The notes under the pieces are model-generated. The model did not search any database and was not told where the DNA came from. It worked only from the letters and a program-made list of their open reading frames with translations. From Bifidobacterium callimiconis (GTDB taxonomy: Bacteria > Actinomycetota > Actinomycetes > Actinomycetales > Bifidobacteriaceae), in assembly GCF_003952005.1 (NCBI RefSeq), contig NZ_QXGJ01000008.1, forward strand, positions 62,001-126,000: a stretch of 64,000 nucleotides of DNA, written 5' to 3'. Of the stretch, positions 32,185 to 40,632 are shown in pieces (the first letter of the stretch is position 1; the number at the start of each line of letters is the position of its first letter). The position numbers were made by a program, and so were the translations under genes.

Positions 32185-35100
32185 TCAGGCGTCGAGCACG
32201 CCGAGCAGGTGCAGCTCGAAGCGGGCCTTGAGGTTGTCGGGGTTGAGCTCCAGGCTCTTCTCGAACAGCTCACGGGCGCCGGCCTTGTCGTTGAAGAACA
32301 GGCGGCTGTAGGCGAGCGCGCGGACCGTTTCGGCCTTGTGCTCGGTCACGCCGTCGGGCACGAACGACAGGTGCAGCGAGGTGACGATGGGCTTGCGGTC
32401 GAGGTCGTTCTTCACGTCCTCCTCCCACTTGACCACGGAGGCGCTCATGTCCTTGCGGGAGATGATGTTGTCGCCGAGCAGTCGTTCGGCGAGCGCCACG
32501 TAGTAGTCGGTTTCCGGTCCCATGTACGGGCTGTAGTTGCTGTGGATGAAGGGCAGCAGGCGGGATGCGGCCTTGCGGGCCTCGTCCTCGCGGCCGAGCT
32601 TCTGCAGCGCGGCGGCCTCGAACCAGCGGGCGTAGTACAGCTGCTGGGTGTCCCACCAGCCTGCGCGGAAGTTGTCGGGCACGATCTGCGCGTTGCGGTA
32701 GCATTCGAGCGCTTCCTCGACCTTGCCGTCGCGTTCGAGCAGTCGTCCCTTGCAGCACAGGGCGAAGGTGTACGACTCGGTGAGGTAGGTCTCCTGGCAT
32801 TCGGCGGCCACGAACTCGTGGTTCTTGAGCACGTCGAGCGCCTTGTCAAACTCGAACACATTGCTGTAGGCGTCGGCCACCTCCCAGGCGAGCGTGTCGG
32901 AGGGCTTGTCGGGCAGGTTGGCGAGCAGCCAGTTGAGGCGTTCGCGTCCGTCCACGCCGAGCTTGGCGGCCACGTAGTTGGTCTCGCGCACGAGCGTGTC
33001 GTCCTTGGGCTTGACCTCCACTGCCTTCTTCATGAGTTCCAGCGCCTCTTCGCGGCGGTCGAACTTGCTGAAGTAGGCGATGGCGAGGTTGCGCCAACCG
33101 ATGTAGAAGTCGGGCTTGAGTTCGGTGACCTTCTTCCACTGGTCGGCCGCGGCCTTGTACTGCAGCTTGTTGTACAGCAGGCAGCCGTACAGGTAGGCGG
33201 CGGTGTAGTCGGTCGGGTCGGCTTCGACGGCGGCCTTGAGCACGGGCAGCTCCTCGAGGCGGTACGGGAACACGTCCACGATCGGGCTGTCGGACACGGC
33301 CTTGCGGTTGGATGCAGCGGCTTCGGTCTTGCCGAGGGCATCGTAGATGAAGGCGAGCGTGTAGTGGGTCATCGGGGTGGACTGTCCGGCGAGCTTAGCG
33401 CCTTCGAGCAGGGCGACGGCCTCTTCCTTTAGTCCGGCGCGCAGCAGGTCGAACGTAACGTCGAGGATGGTCTGTGCGGGGTTGCTCAGCAGGATCGAGT
33501 AGAACTCGCCCAGGTCCTTGCCGGAGTAGTAGAGGTGCGCGAAGCGTGCCAGATGGTCGAGCTGGTCGCGGGCGATGATGCCTTCGAGTTCCGACAGACC
33601 GGTCTCACGGTCGCCGAGCTTGATCTCCGCGATGGCCTTGTAGGTGCCGCAGACGGCGTGGTCGGCTTCCTTCTTGAGCGCCTGCTCGGCGTGCTCCTTC
33701 ATCTTGGCCCAGTCGCCGCGCTGGCCGTCGATGCCGGCGATGAAGGTCATGGCCGGGGAGATGACGTTGTTGCTCCACGCGGCCTTGAAGAAGGTCTCGT
33801 AGGCGGCGTCCACCTGGCCCTTGCCGTACTCGCACAGCGCCTTGAGGTAGCTGTAGGTGCCGTCGTACGGGTTGTGGTTGAACCTGTTGAGCACCTTGTC
33901 GGCGCGGTCGAGGTACTGCAGAGCCTCGTCGTACAGGGCGTTGTTGTAGCGGTCCTCGGCCATGGCGAGCAGGGACGGCAGGTGCTCGGGATCGCGCTCG
34001 AGCGCCACCAGGTAGTAGTCGCGGCCCTTGAACGACGGGTCACGGTACTGGTCGATGTGCTCGCCGGCCACGTAGATCTCCTGCGCGGTGGTGAGCTCGT
34101 GCGGGGTGGGGATGCCGGGGTTGTCCTCGGGGATGCGCAGCACGTCGGGCTTGTCCTCGGTGTAGTCCATGAGCACGGTGCCGTCGGCGGCGGTCAGGCG
34201 CAGCGTGTAGACGTCGGCGGGCAGCGCCACGTCGAACTTGCGGTAGTCGCCGGGGTCGAGCGTGATGGTCTCGCGCAGCACCACGTCGTCACCGTCGGAC
34301 ACTTCGAGCACGGCGTCGGCCACGCTCTTGGTGACGGCGATGCGCACTTCGCTGTTGGCCTTGTCGAGGTTGACTACGCCGTGGATGTTGGCGAAGGTCG
34401 GGGCCTTGGTGCCGTGGATCGGGAACCAGAACTGCGACCAGGTCTTCACCTCGTATGGGGCGATGTACGTGAAGTCGGGCTGGTCGTCGGAGTAGGCGCC
34501 GGCCATGAGCTCGGCGTGCTCGCCGTCGTTGTCGGTCAGGTTGGCGTTCCACGCGTCGCCGAGGTCCTCGAGCGCCCACATGAACTGCTTCTTGCCGGGC
34601 ACCACGTGATGGTCGGCCACGTGTACGGTGCCGCAGTCGCGGTCGTGGTCGTAGCCGCCGAAGAAGTCGTACTTCGACGGGGCGGCGAAGTAGGAGTTGC
34701 CCTTCAGCGTGTTCTTGTGGATGCTGATATCGGTTTCCTCTTCGTGGTTCTCCACCGCGTACCAGCCCTTGGTGATCGGGAAGGTGGCGTGGTGGCGATC
34801 GTAGTGGTGGTGCACGTAGCCGACGTCCTGAGGGAAGAACAGCTGGTAGTTGGCGTTGACGTGGATGCCGGCGTTCTCGTACCAGAGGAACGGGTGCTTG
34901 ACGGGCGTACGGTTGTCGATCTTCACCACGGTCTCGTAGTAGGAGACGTCCGGGCGAAGCTTGACGCCCCACGTGCCCTTGAGACGGTACTGGCCCGGCG
35001 AGGGTGCGGCCTCGGAGCACCAGACGATCACGGTGCCGTCGTCGAGCTTCTCGATGCTGTAGTCGACGGGCATCCACGTGCCGGGACGGTGATGGAACGG

Positions 35101-35466
35101 GAAGTTGAACTCCATGCCGCCGGAGATCCAGTTGCCGTAGGAGCCGACGATGACGGGCTTGATGCGGTGGTGACGGTAAAGGAAGTTGTAGTCGTTGACC
35201 TTGTCGTAGCCTTCGAGGATACGGCCGCCGAGCTCGGGCAGGATCAGCAGGCGAATGTAGTCGTTCTCCAGGCGAACCACGGTGTACTCATGATCGGTGA
35301 GCTTGTCGCGTTCCACGCCGAGCGTCACACGGTTCGGGTAGGCGTAGCCGGTGGAACCCTGGTGCTGACGGAACTCAGAGTACATGGGCATTTCATCGGG
35401 AGTGGGCGGTTCGTAGGTCGGGATGACCATCTTCTCGACGCCGGTGACCACAGGATTGTGAGACAT
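32185..35466 (-). CDS. DUF5107 plus tetratricopeptide-repeat protein
   Basis: A 1093-residue protein, no signal peptide. ATG at 35466 follows AAGGAGTTTCCC. The first 330 residues are a DUF5107 domain, a galactose-mutarotase-like beta-sandwich: DYIRLLILPELGGRILEGYD, NWISGGMEFNFPFHHRPGTW, HPFLWYENAGIHVNANYQLF, then VHHHYDRHH. The rest is a long array of TPR-like helical hairpins (for example YDEALQYLDRADKVLNRFNH and ALECYRNAQIVPDNFR). DUF5107-TPR proteins occur in carbohydrate-use loci and are suspected carbohydrate-active enzymes or sugar-binding proteins; the activity here is not known to me. Context: AraC regulator upstream, sugar porter downstream, mutarotase nearby. Confidence 0.85.
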   Translation of the reverse strand: MSHNPVVTGVEKMVIPTYEPPTPDEMPMYSEFRQHQGSTGYAYPNRVTLGVERDKLTDHEYTVVRLENDYIRLLILPELGGRILEGYDKVNDYNFLYRHHRIKPVIVGSYGNWISGGMEFNFPFHHRPGTWMPVDYSIEKLDDGTVIVWCSEAAPSPGQYRLKGTWGVKLRPDVSYYETVVKIDNRTPVKHPFLWYENAGIHVNANYQLFFPQDVGYVHHHYDRHHATFPITKGWYAVENHEEETDISIHKNTLKGNSYFAAPSKYDFFGGYDHDRDCGTVHVADHHVVPGKKQFMWALEDLGDAWNANLTDNDGEHAELMAGAYSDDQPDFTYIAPYEVKTWSQFWFPIHGTKAPTFANIHGVVNLDKANSEVRIAVTKSVADAVLEVSDGDDVVLRETITLDPGDYRKFDVALPADVYTLRLTAADGTVLMDYTEDKPDVLRIPEDNPGIPTPHELTTAQEIYVAGEHIDQYRDPSFKGRDYYLVALERDPEHLPSLLAMAEDRYNNALYDEALQYLDRADKVLNRFNHNPYDGTYSYLKALCEYGKGQVDAAYETFFKAAWSNNVISPAMTFIAGIDGQRGDWAKMKEHAEQALKKEADHAVCGTYKAIAEIKLGDRETGLSELEGIIARDQLDHLARFAHLYYSGKDLGEFYSILLSNPAQTILDVTFDLLRAGLKEEAVALLEGAKLAGQSTPMTHYTLAFIYDALGKTEAAASNRKAVSDSPIVDVFPYRLEELPVLKAAVEADPTDYTAAYLYGCLLYNKLQYKAAADQWKKVTELKPDFYIGWRNLAIAYFSKFDRREEALELMKKAVEVKPKDDTLVRETNYVAAKLGVDGRERLNWLLANLPDKPSDTLAWEVADAYSNVFEFDKALDVLKNHEFVAAECQETYLTESYTFALCCKGRLLERDGKVEEALECYRNAQIVPDNFRAGWWDTQQLYYARWFEAAALQKLGREDEARKAASRLLPFIHSNYSPYMGPETDYYVALAERLLGDNIISRKDMSASVVKWEEDVKNDLDRKPIVTSLHLSFVPDGVTEHKAETVRALAYSRLFFNDKAGARELFEKSLELNPDNLKARFELHLLGVLDA

Positions 35467-35561
35467 GGGAAACTCCTTTATTTCGTAGGCGTTGACTGGT
35501 GTTTGCGTTGTTCTTGACTGCGCTGTCACCATTAACGATATGCGCGAAACAAAGGCGTTTA

Positions 35562-35589
35562 TATATAAAAAGTGCTCTGCGATATGCAA
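35562..35589 (-). promoter_or_regulatory. promoter of the DUF5107-TPR gene
   Basis: On the minus strand: TTGCAT, 16-bp spacer, TATATA. Predicted start near 35555, giving a leader of about 90 bases. Confidence 0.6.
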
Positions 35590-35656
35590 AAAATATCCAT
35601 CGAAACGAACATCGACGATGTGCGAAATCGACGACGATCACGCCACGCCATCGTCG

Positions 35657-36514
35657 CTATTCGCGCATCGAACGCCGGTACTCCAACGGCGTCATGCCCT
35701 CCGCCTTGCGGAACGCCAGACAGAACGCGCTGGGCGATGAGAACCCGCACTTCGCGCAGATCCGTTTCAACGAATCGTCGGTCTTGGCCAGCAGACGCTT
35801 CGCCGCGTCCATGCGGGCGTTGACCAGGAACGCATGCGGCGTCATTCCCGTCGCCTTGCGGAACTCCTTGATGAAATAGCCGCGGCTCATGCACGCCATA
35901 TCCGCCAGCTCGTCGTTCGTCAACGGCTGCGCCAGATTCGCCACGATGAAATCCTGCACGTCGTCCATGGCGTACTGATGCTCCGGCTCCTCGATCGGCG
36001 ACTCCTCCGCCGAGCCGGCGCATTCGGTAAGAATGTCGGTCAGATACCGCGACATCATCGGCTCCGAAATCCGCTGCCCCTCACGGAAACCATCACCGAT
36101 ACGCCGCAGACGATTCACCGCGAACTGCGAGTTGGCGGTGGAGAACACGTTGCCCACGCGCTCGCTGATGAAGTCGTAGTACATGCGCGCGGATACGCCG
36201 TTGAAGTGGATCCACAGCACCTCGCTGTCGGCCAGGGCCTCGTACGACTGCGGTTCGTAGCAGTCGATCAGCACGAAGTCGCCGGCGCGCGCAACGATGC
36301 GATCACGTCCGGGAATGTCGATGCCGAACCTGCCCGAGCGGATGAAGAACAGCAGAAAGTTGTCGAGCGGGCCGCGGTTGAGCGTGTATCCGGCCACGTA
36401 TCGGTACGACCCCAGCCACTCCGGGTAGAGGAACACCTTCGCGCCGGAATTCGACGGATGGTACCGGTAATGCTCGGACTGTTCGTTGACCACGTTCCGT
36501 TCCGCTGGCTTCAT
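35657..36514 (-). CDS. AraC-family transcriptional regulator
   Basis: A 285-residue regulator. ATG at 36514 follows GAGGAG; longer frames upstream lack a site. The N-terminal cupin-like sugar-sensing domain (GYTLNRGPLDNFLLFFIRSG, then ARAGDFVLIDCYEPQSYEAL) is followed by two helix-turn-helix motifs at the C-terminus: LTNDELADMACMSRGYFIKE with FRKATGMTPHAFLVNARMDA, and LKRICAKCGFSSPSAFCLAF with FRKAEGMTPLEYRR. It is divergent from the galactose mutarotase gene and upstream of the DUF5107 gene, so it likely activates one or both in response to a sugar. Confidence 0.92.
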   Translation of the reverse strand: MKPAERNVVNEQSEHYRYHPSNSGAKVFLYPEWLGSYRYVAGYTLNRGPLDNFLLFFIRSGRFGIDIPGRDRIVARAGDFVLIDCYEPQSYEALADSEVLWIHFNGVSARMYYDFISERVGNVFSTANSQFAVNRLRRIGDGFREGQRISEPMMSRYLTDILTECAGSAEESPIEEPEHQYAMDDVQDFIVANLAQPLTNDELADMACMSRGYFIKEFRKATGMTPHAFLVNARMDAAKRLLAKTDDSLKRICAKCGFSSPSAFCLAFRKAEGMTPLEYRRSMRE

Positions 36515-36649
36515 GATGCACTCCTCGTTGAGTTGGCTGATCCGCGACCGACTGCGAACCGACGCTTCCGGCGTCATTGCGCACTTTTCGATAACGTCAG
36601 TGCACTTTCTATATAGTATGCCGCTCGGCCGTAACTCTAGTCTGGATTC

Positions 36650-37711
36650 ATGGAGCAATGGCGCACAACAGACGATCATGAATTAGTTACCTCATCGAAC
36701 GATATTCGTACGGTAACCATTGCCGGGTCGAACGGCATGACCGCACGGCTTACGAATCATGGCGCCCGACTCATGTCATTGACAATGCCCGACGGCAACG
36801 GCAAGCCGGTGGACGTGGTGCTCGGCAAGGACGATCCGCATGATTACGCCACGGACGATACGTTGATGGGCGCGATCGTGGGCCGCAACGCCAATCGCAT
36901 TCAGGGAGCGCGGTTTACGCTCGACGGACGTGAATACCAGTTGACAGCGAATGAGGGCGCGAACAGCAACCACAGTCAGCCGAATGGGTACGAGCACCGG
37001 AATTGGACGATTCTCGAGACCGGGGATTCGTTCGTGCGGTTCGGACTGGATAGTCCCGATATGGATCAAGGGTTTCTAGGGCGGTTCCGGGTAAGCGTTC
37101 GATATGCACTGATTGAACAGGGACTGACGATTACCGTACGCGGCGTATGCAATGCGACGATCGTAGCCAATCTGACCACGCACACGTACTGGAATCTCAA
37201 CGGCGAGGGCAGCGGCGACATACTCGGCCATCAGCTTCACATACCGGCCGATCGGTTTTATTCGACCGATGAACAATTCATTCCGCTACCCGGTCCGGCA
37301 GGTCGCGTGGATGGCACGCCCATGGATTTCCGCAGGCTAGTCAGCATCGGGGAACGGCTACGAGTCGGGGCTTTGAAGGACGATCAACAGCTCGCCATCG
37401 CCCGCGGCTACAACCACGCGTTCCCGATCGACGGAACCGCAGAACGAAGGCTGAAGCTCATGGCGGAAGCGGTCGGCGAGCGCAGCGGCGTCCGCATGAC
37501 GATGTATGCGGACGCGCCGACTGTGCTGCTGTACACGGCCGGGTTTTTGGACGACGTTCCCGGCAAGAACGGTCACCGATATGGTCCGTCCGCGGGACTG
37601 TGTCTGGAACCGGGATTCGTACCGAACGCCATCAACCGCACGGACTGCCCACGCCCTGTATTGCCCGCCGGCCAGGAATACCAGCTCAACATCCTCTACC
37701 GCTTCGGCTAG
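36650..37711 (+). CDS. galM: aldose 1-epimerase (galactose mutarotase)
   Basis: A 353-residue enzyme that interconverts alpha and beta anomers of galactose or other aldoses. Motifs: TARLTNHGARLMSLTMPDGN, DDTLMGAIVGRNANRIQGAR (the GRxANRI substrate-binding Arg), NEGANSNHSQPNGYEHRNW (catalytic-type His region, here written in short), THTYWNLNGEGSGDILGH (catalytic His) and GLCLEPGFVPNAINR (the catalytic base Glu). The start at 36650 has no Shine-Dalgarno sequence and a TATAGT -10 lies near 36613, so a short leader is likely. It is divergent from an AraC regulator. Confidence 0.93.
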   Translation: MEQWRTTDDHELVTSSNDIRTVTIAGSNGMTARLTNHGARLMSLTMPDGNGKPVDVVLGKDDPHDYATDDTLMGAIVGRNANRIQGARFTLDGREYQLTANEGANSNHSQPNGYEHRNWTILETGDSFVRFGLDSPDMDQGFLGRFRVSVRYALIEQGLTITVRGVCNATIVANLTTHTYWNLNGEGSGDILGHQLHIPADRFYSTDEQFIPLPGPAGRVDGTPMDFRRLVSIGERLRVGALKDDQQLAIARGYNHAFPIDGTAERRLKLMAEAVGERSGVRMTMYADAPTVLLYTAGFLDDVPGKNGHRYGPSAGLCLEPGFVPNAINRTDCPRPVLPAGQEYQLNILYRFG

Positions 37712-37721
37712 CCCTTCTCTC

Positions 37722-38005
37722 TTGGCTTCCTCTTGAGGGGAGAAACAGCGATATTCCTTCTCTTTTCCTTCCCCTCAAGGGGAAGGTGTCAGCCAAAGGC
37801 TGACGGATGAGGTGGAAGCGGCGCCAGCCGCAACAAAAACATCGCCGAAGGCGATTCCAATCCCCGGCCGGATTCCGACAGAGTTGTTGAATCGCCCTCG
37901 GCGATGTTGTGTTTTGCGACTTCGTCGCGGGTCACCTCATCCGTCCGGCTGCGCCGGCCACCTTCCCCTCAAGGGGAAGGAGAGAGGAAAGGCTGCTGGG
38001 CTCTT
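37722..38005. repeat. R2 palindromic repeat cluster
   Basis: Modules: CTTCCCCTCAAGGGGAAGG (twice), GTCAGCCAAAGGCTGAC, AACATCGCCGAAGGCGATTC, GAATCGCCCTCGGCGATG, CATCCGTCCGGCTGCGCCGG. The arrangement is partly inverted relative to 30200-30445. Confidence 0.85.
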
Positions 38006-38033
38006 CCCCAAGGGGAAGGCGCAGTGGCGACGG

Positions 38034-38765
38034 CTACCTGACGGACTTGAGGCGGAGGGTCACCAGGTCGCGGAACATCTGCGGGGTCACGCCGTCCCAG
38101 GTTTCGATGGAGGCGAACTGGGGACCGTTCTTCGACGGCGGATTGTCGGAATGGATGTAGCCGGTCAGCGCGATCGTGGTGGCACCGGAACGGGCCGCGG
38201 ACTCCAGGCCCACCGCGGAATCCTCAAGCGCGATGCACTCACGAATCTCGTCGCCCTCGATGCCGAGCTTGGCTGCCGCGGCCAGATACGGTGCGGGATT
38301 CGGCTTCTTCTCCTTCACGTCGTCACCGCACACGTACGCGGTGAACACGCCCTCGGGAGCCTGCGCGATGGCCGACTCCGCCATGGCGCGCGGCGACGCG
38401 GTGACCAGCACGCTGGGAATGCCGGCATCACGCACGGCGACCAGCACGTCGAGCACGCCCGGAATCCACGGCATGTGCTCCATCTCGCGCTTGGCCACGA
38501 AGTCGATGAGTCCCGCGCCCAGCTCCTCCACGCCAAGCTTGGTGCCGCGGTCGATCATCATCTGCGCCACCTCGGGCACAGGCGTGCCGGTGACCTTCCA
38601 GCCCATCTCCTCCGACCAGTCGCCGCCGTGCTGTTCGGCGAACCACAGCTCGGCCTCATGCCAGATCGGTTCGGAATCGATGAGCGTGCCGTCCATGTCC
38701 CAGAACGCCGCGCGCGGCAGCTTAGTAGCGGTCGTTGTCGTCTTCGATGCAGTCGCTTTCGTCAT
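38034..38765 (-). CDS. HAD-superfamily phosphatase (beta-phosphoglucomutase-like)
   Basis: A 243-residue HAD hydrolase, probably a sugar-phosphate phosphatase. Motif I FWDMDGTLIDSEPIW (both nucleophile and acid/base Asp), cap domain, motif II VLVTASPRAMAESA (Thr), motif III Lys in KEKKPNPAPYLAAAAKLG, motif IV ECIALEDSAVGLESAARSG. This composition places it in subfamily I with phosphoglucomutase-like and phosphoglycolate phosphatases. ATG at 38765 is preceded by TTGGAG. It is divergent from the DUF5067 gene with a 97-bp gap. Confidence 0.9.
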   Translation of the reverse strand: MTKATASKTTTTATKLPRAAFWDMDGTLIDSEPIWHEAELWFAEQHGGDWSEEMGWKVTGTPVPEVAQMMIDRGTKLGVEELGAGLIDFVAKREMEHMPWIPGVLDVLVAVRDAGIPSVLVTASPRAMAESAIAQAPEGVFTAYVCGDDVKEKKPNPAPYLAAAAKLGIEGDEIRECIALEDSAVGLESAARSGATTIALTGYIHSDNPPSKNGPQFASIETWDGVTPQMFRDLVTLRLKSVR

Positions 38766-38862
38766 GACTCCAACTTTACGAAGCCCCGTGGTCCACAAAA
38801 CTCGGCATCTGCGCCGGTAGACTGGAAGCGGAAGCCGAGAACAGCGAGCAAAGGGGTTCGTG

Positions 38863-40332
38863 ATGGGCAAGCGGGATAGGGGAAACAGCGGTTCCGATGG
38901 GTTTGGGAGTAGCGGCGACGGATATGTTTCGCCGTTTTCCAACGACGGGTACGTGAGTCATGACGACGGGGATGCCAATGCCGACGCCAACTATGTGAAT
39001 TACAGTGACGACACAAGGCAGGATGATTTCGGCGGAGGCTCGACTGATTCGTCAACGCGTCTGACAAAACCATCGGCCCGATCACACAGCGGCCAAGCAT
39101 ACGACTCGCAACAAGATATCAACCAAACCCCATCCCACCGCGCGTCGGACACAAAAACGCCGGTCAACCGTACACTTAGCTCGGCCATGTCTCCAAAAGG
39201 CAGGTCGAACGGCATCATCACCACGATTGTGGTGGTAGCCGTTGTTCTGCTGTTTCCTACAATCGATAACCTGATCAACAACACCGGCAACCATTCATCA
39301 GACAGCTCGTCCAGCTCCTCCCAAACCACGGAGGCCGTGGACAACACCACCTACAAGACGCTCGACATCAGCGGCGAACTCAAGTATTACGAAAGCTCGG
39401 GCAGCACGGGCAAGACGCTGGCCGGCAAGTTCGCGATCGTCGGCGCGCAGCGTGGCCCATCCGACTGCAACGGTCAGCCCACCATGCTCGTGACCTACCA
39501 GTTCACGAACCTGTCCAAGGAGAGCACCAGCGCGCAGGACTACCTCTCCTACAGCGTGTACCACCAGGGCATGGGTCTGCGGCAAATCGGCTGCTTCGCC
39601 AAGGGCAACCCGGACGGCTACAACATGCGCGACATCTCCAACAACGTGCAGCCCAAGGCCACGCACGAGTTCAAGGTCGCCTATGAGATGCCCGATCAGG
39701 CGGTCCGCACATTCCAGTCACAGAACACCGGACAGGACATCACGCAGATCGATCAGGATCTCACGTACGATGTGCGGATCAGTAATTACTCGCGCAATCT
39801 GCCCACGTCGATCGGCGCCACGATCACGCTGCCGCAGGACGTGAACGATTTCGGCGCCACCGACGTGACCAAGCCGCGCACGTTCGAGGCGCCGTCCGCG
39901 ACCGCCGATTTCAAGAACGGACTGCAGCGGATCATCGGCAATTCGTACGTGTACAGCGACGTGCTGGGCGCGAACAAACAGATCGACGTCAAGGCCGTGA
40001 GCGCCAAACGCGGACCGGACACGTACGACGGCAAGCACACGGTGATCGTGACCTATCAGTGGATCAACCACACGAAGATTCCGCTCACGTTCAACGACGC
40101 CATGACCGAGACCGCGTATCAGAACGGTGTGGAGTTGGAGAAGACCGTGTTCTCCGATCCGACCGACACGTATTCGGTGACCACGCGCGACGCTCCCGTA
40201 ATGCCGGACGTGCCCATGACCACCACGATGGCGTACAAGCTGCGCGACGACACGAGCGCCGTGAGCGTGGACGTGCAGGGCTACGCGAACTCCGACGGCG
40301 GCAAGGCCGACTGGACACTGAACCTGGAATAA
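38863..40332 (+). CDS. membrane-anchored protein with two DUF5067-like domains
   Basis: A 489-residue protein. ATG at 38863 follows AAAGGGG. The first 110 residues are a disordered cytoplasmic region rich in Ser, Asp and Gly; one membrane helix (IITTIVVVAVVLLFPTIDNL, about 118-137) and a Ser-rich linker lead to two extracellular copies of an immunoglobulin-like DUF5067 domain, with the matching pairs FAIVGAQRGPSDCNGQPTML / VKAVSAKRGPDTYDGKHTVI and VTYQFTNLSKES / VTYQWINHTKIP. DUF5067 lipoproteins and membrane proteins are common in Gram-positive bacteria and of unknown function. Not an operon member. Confidence 0.82.
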   Translation: MGKRDRGNSGSDGFGSSGDGYVSPFSNDGYVSHDDGDANADANYVNYSDDTRQDDFGGGSTDSSTRLTKPSARSHSGQAYDSQQDINQTPSHRASDTKTPVNRTLSSAMSPKGRSNGIITTIVVVAVVLLFPTIDNLINNTGNHSSDSSSSSSQTTEAVDNTTYKTLDISGELKYYESSGSTGKTLAGKFAIVGAQRGPSDCNGQPTMLVTYQFTNLSKESTSAQDYLSYSVYHQGMGLRQIGCFAKGNPDGYNMRDISNNVQPKATHEFKVAYEMPDQAVRTFQSQNTGQDITQIDQDLTYDVRISNYSRNLPTSIGATITLPQDVNDFGATDVTKPRTFEAPSATADFKNGLQRIIGNSYVYSDVLGANKQIDVKAVSAKRGPDTYDGKHTVIVTYQWINHTKIPLTFNDAMTETAYQNGVELEKTVFSDPTDTYSVTTRDAPVMPDVPMTTTMAYKLRDDTSAVSVDVQGYANSDGGKADWTLNLE

Positions 40333-40335
40333 CCC

Positions 40336-40625
40336 CGTCCCTTCGTTCTCCCTCCAGGGGAGGGAGATGTCATGGCGCATGCCATGACAGAGGGAGGGAT
40401 CCAGAACCGGAAAGGCCCACGATCCCTCCCTCAGTCACGCTGCGCGTGCCAGCTCCCTCCCCTGGAGGGAGCACGATAGGGTTGGGCTTCGTTGGTCGGC
40501 GTCCCGCAAGAATGGACGGCCTGTGGCCGACCTTCCTTCTGGTTCGCCTGTCGGCTCACCTGAGTCCTGAAAACGCCGCCGGCGTTTCCCTGACGGACTC
40601 AGCCTCCCCCGGAGGGAGCACGCAG
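40336..40625. repeat. R1 repeat cluster
   Basis: Contains CTCCCTCC / GGAGGGAG with GTCATGGCGCATGCCATGAC, the CACGCTGCGCGTG unit, GAATGGACGGCCTGTGGCC and AAAACGCCGCCGGCGTTT, in the same order as around tRNA-Ala. Confidence 0.87.
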
Positions 40626-40632
40626 GTCTAGC

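Noticed and set aside
33535..35517. 660-codon plus-strand frame opposite the DUF5107-TPR gene
   Set aside because: Val/Gly/His-rich shadow; the minus-strand protein has recognisable domains, ribosome-binding site and terminator.
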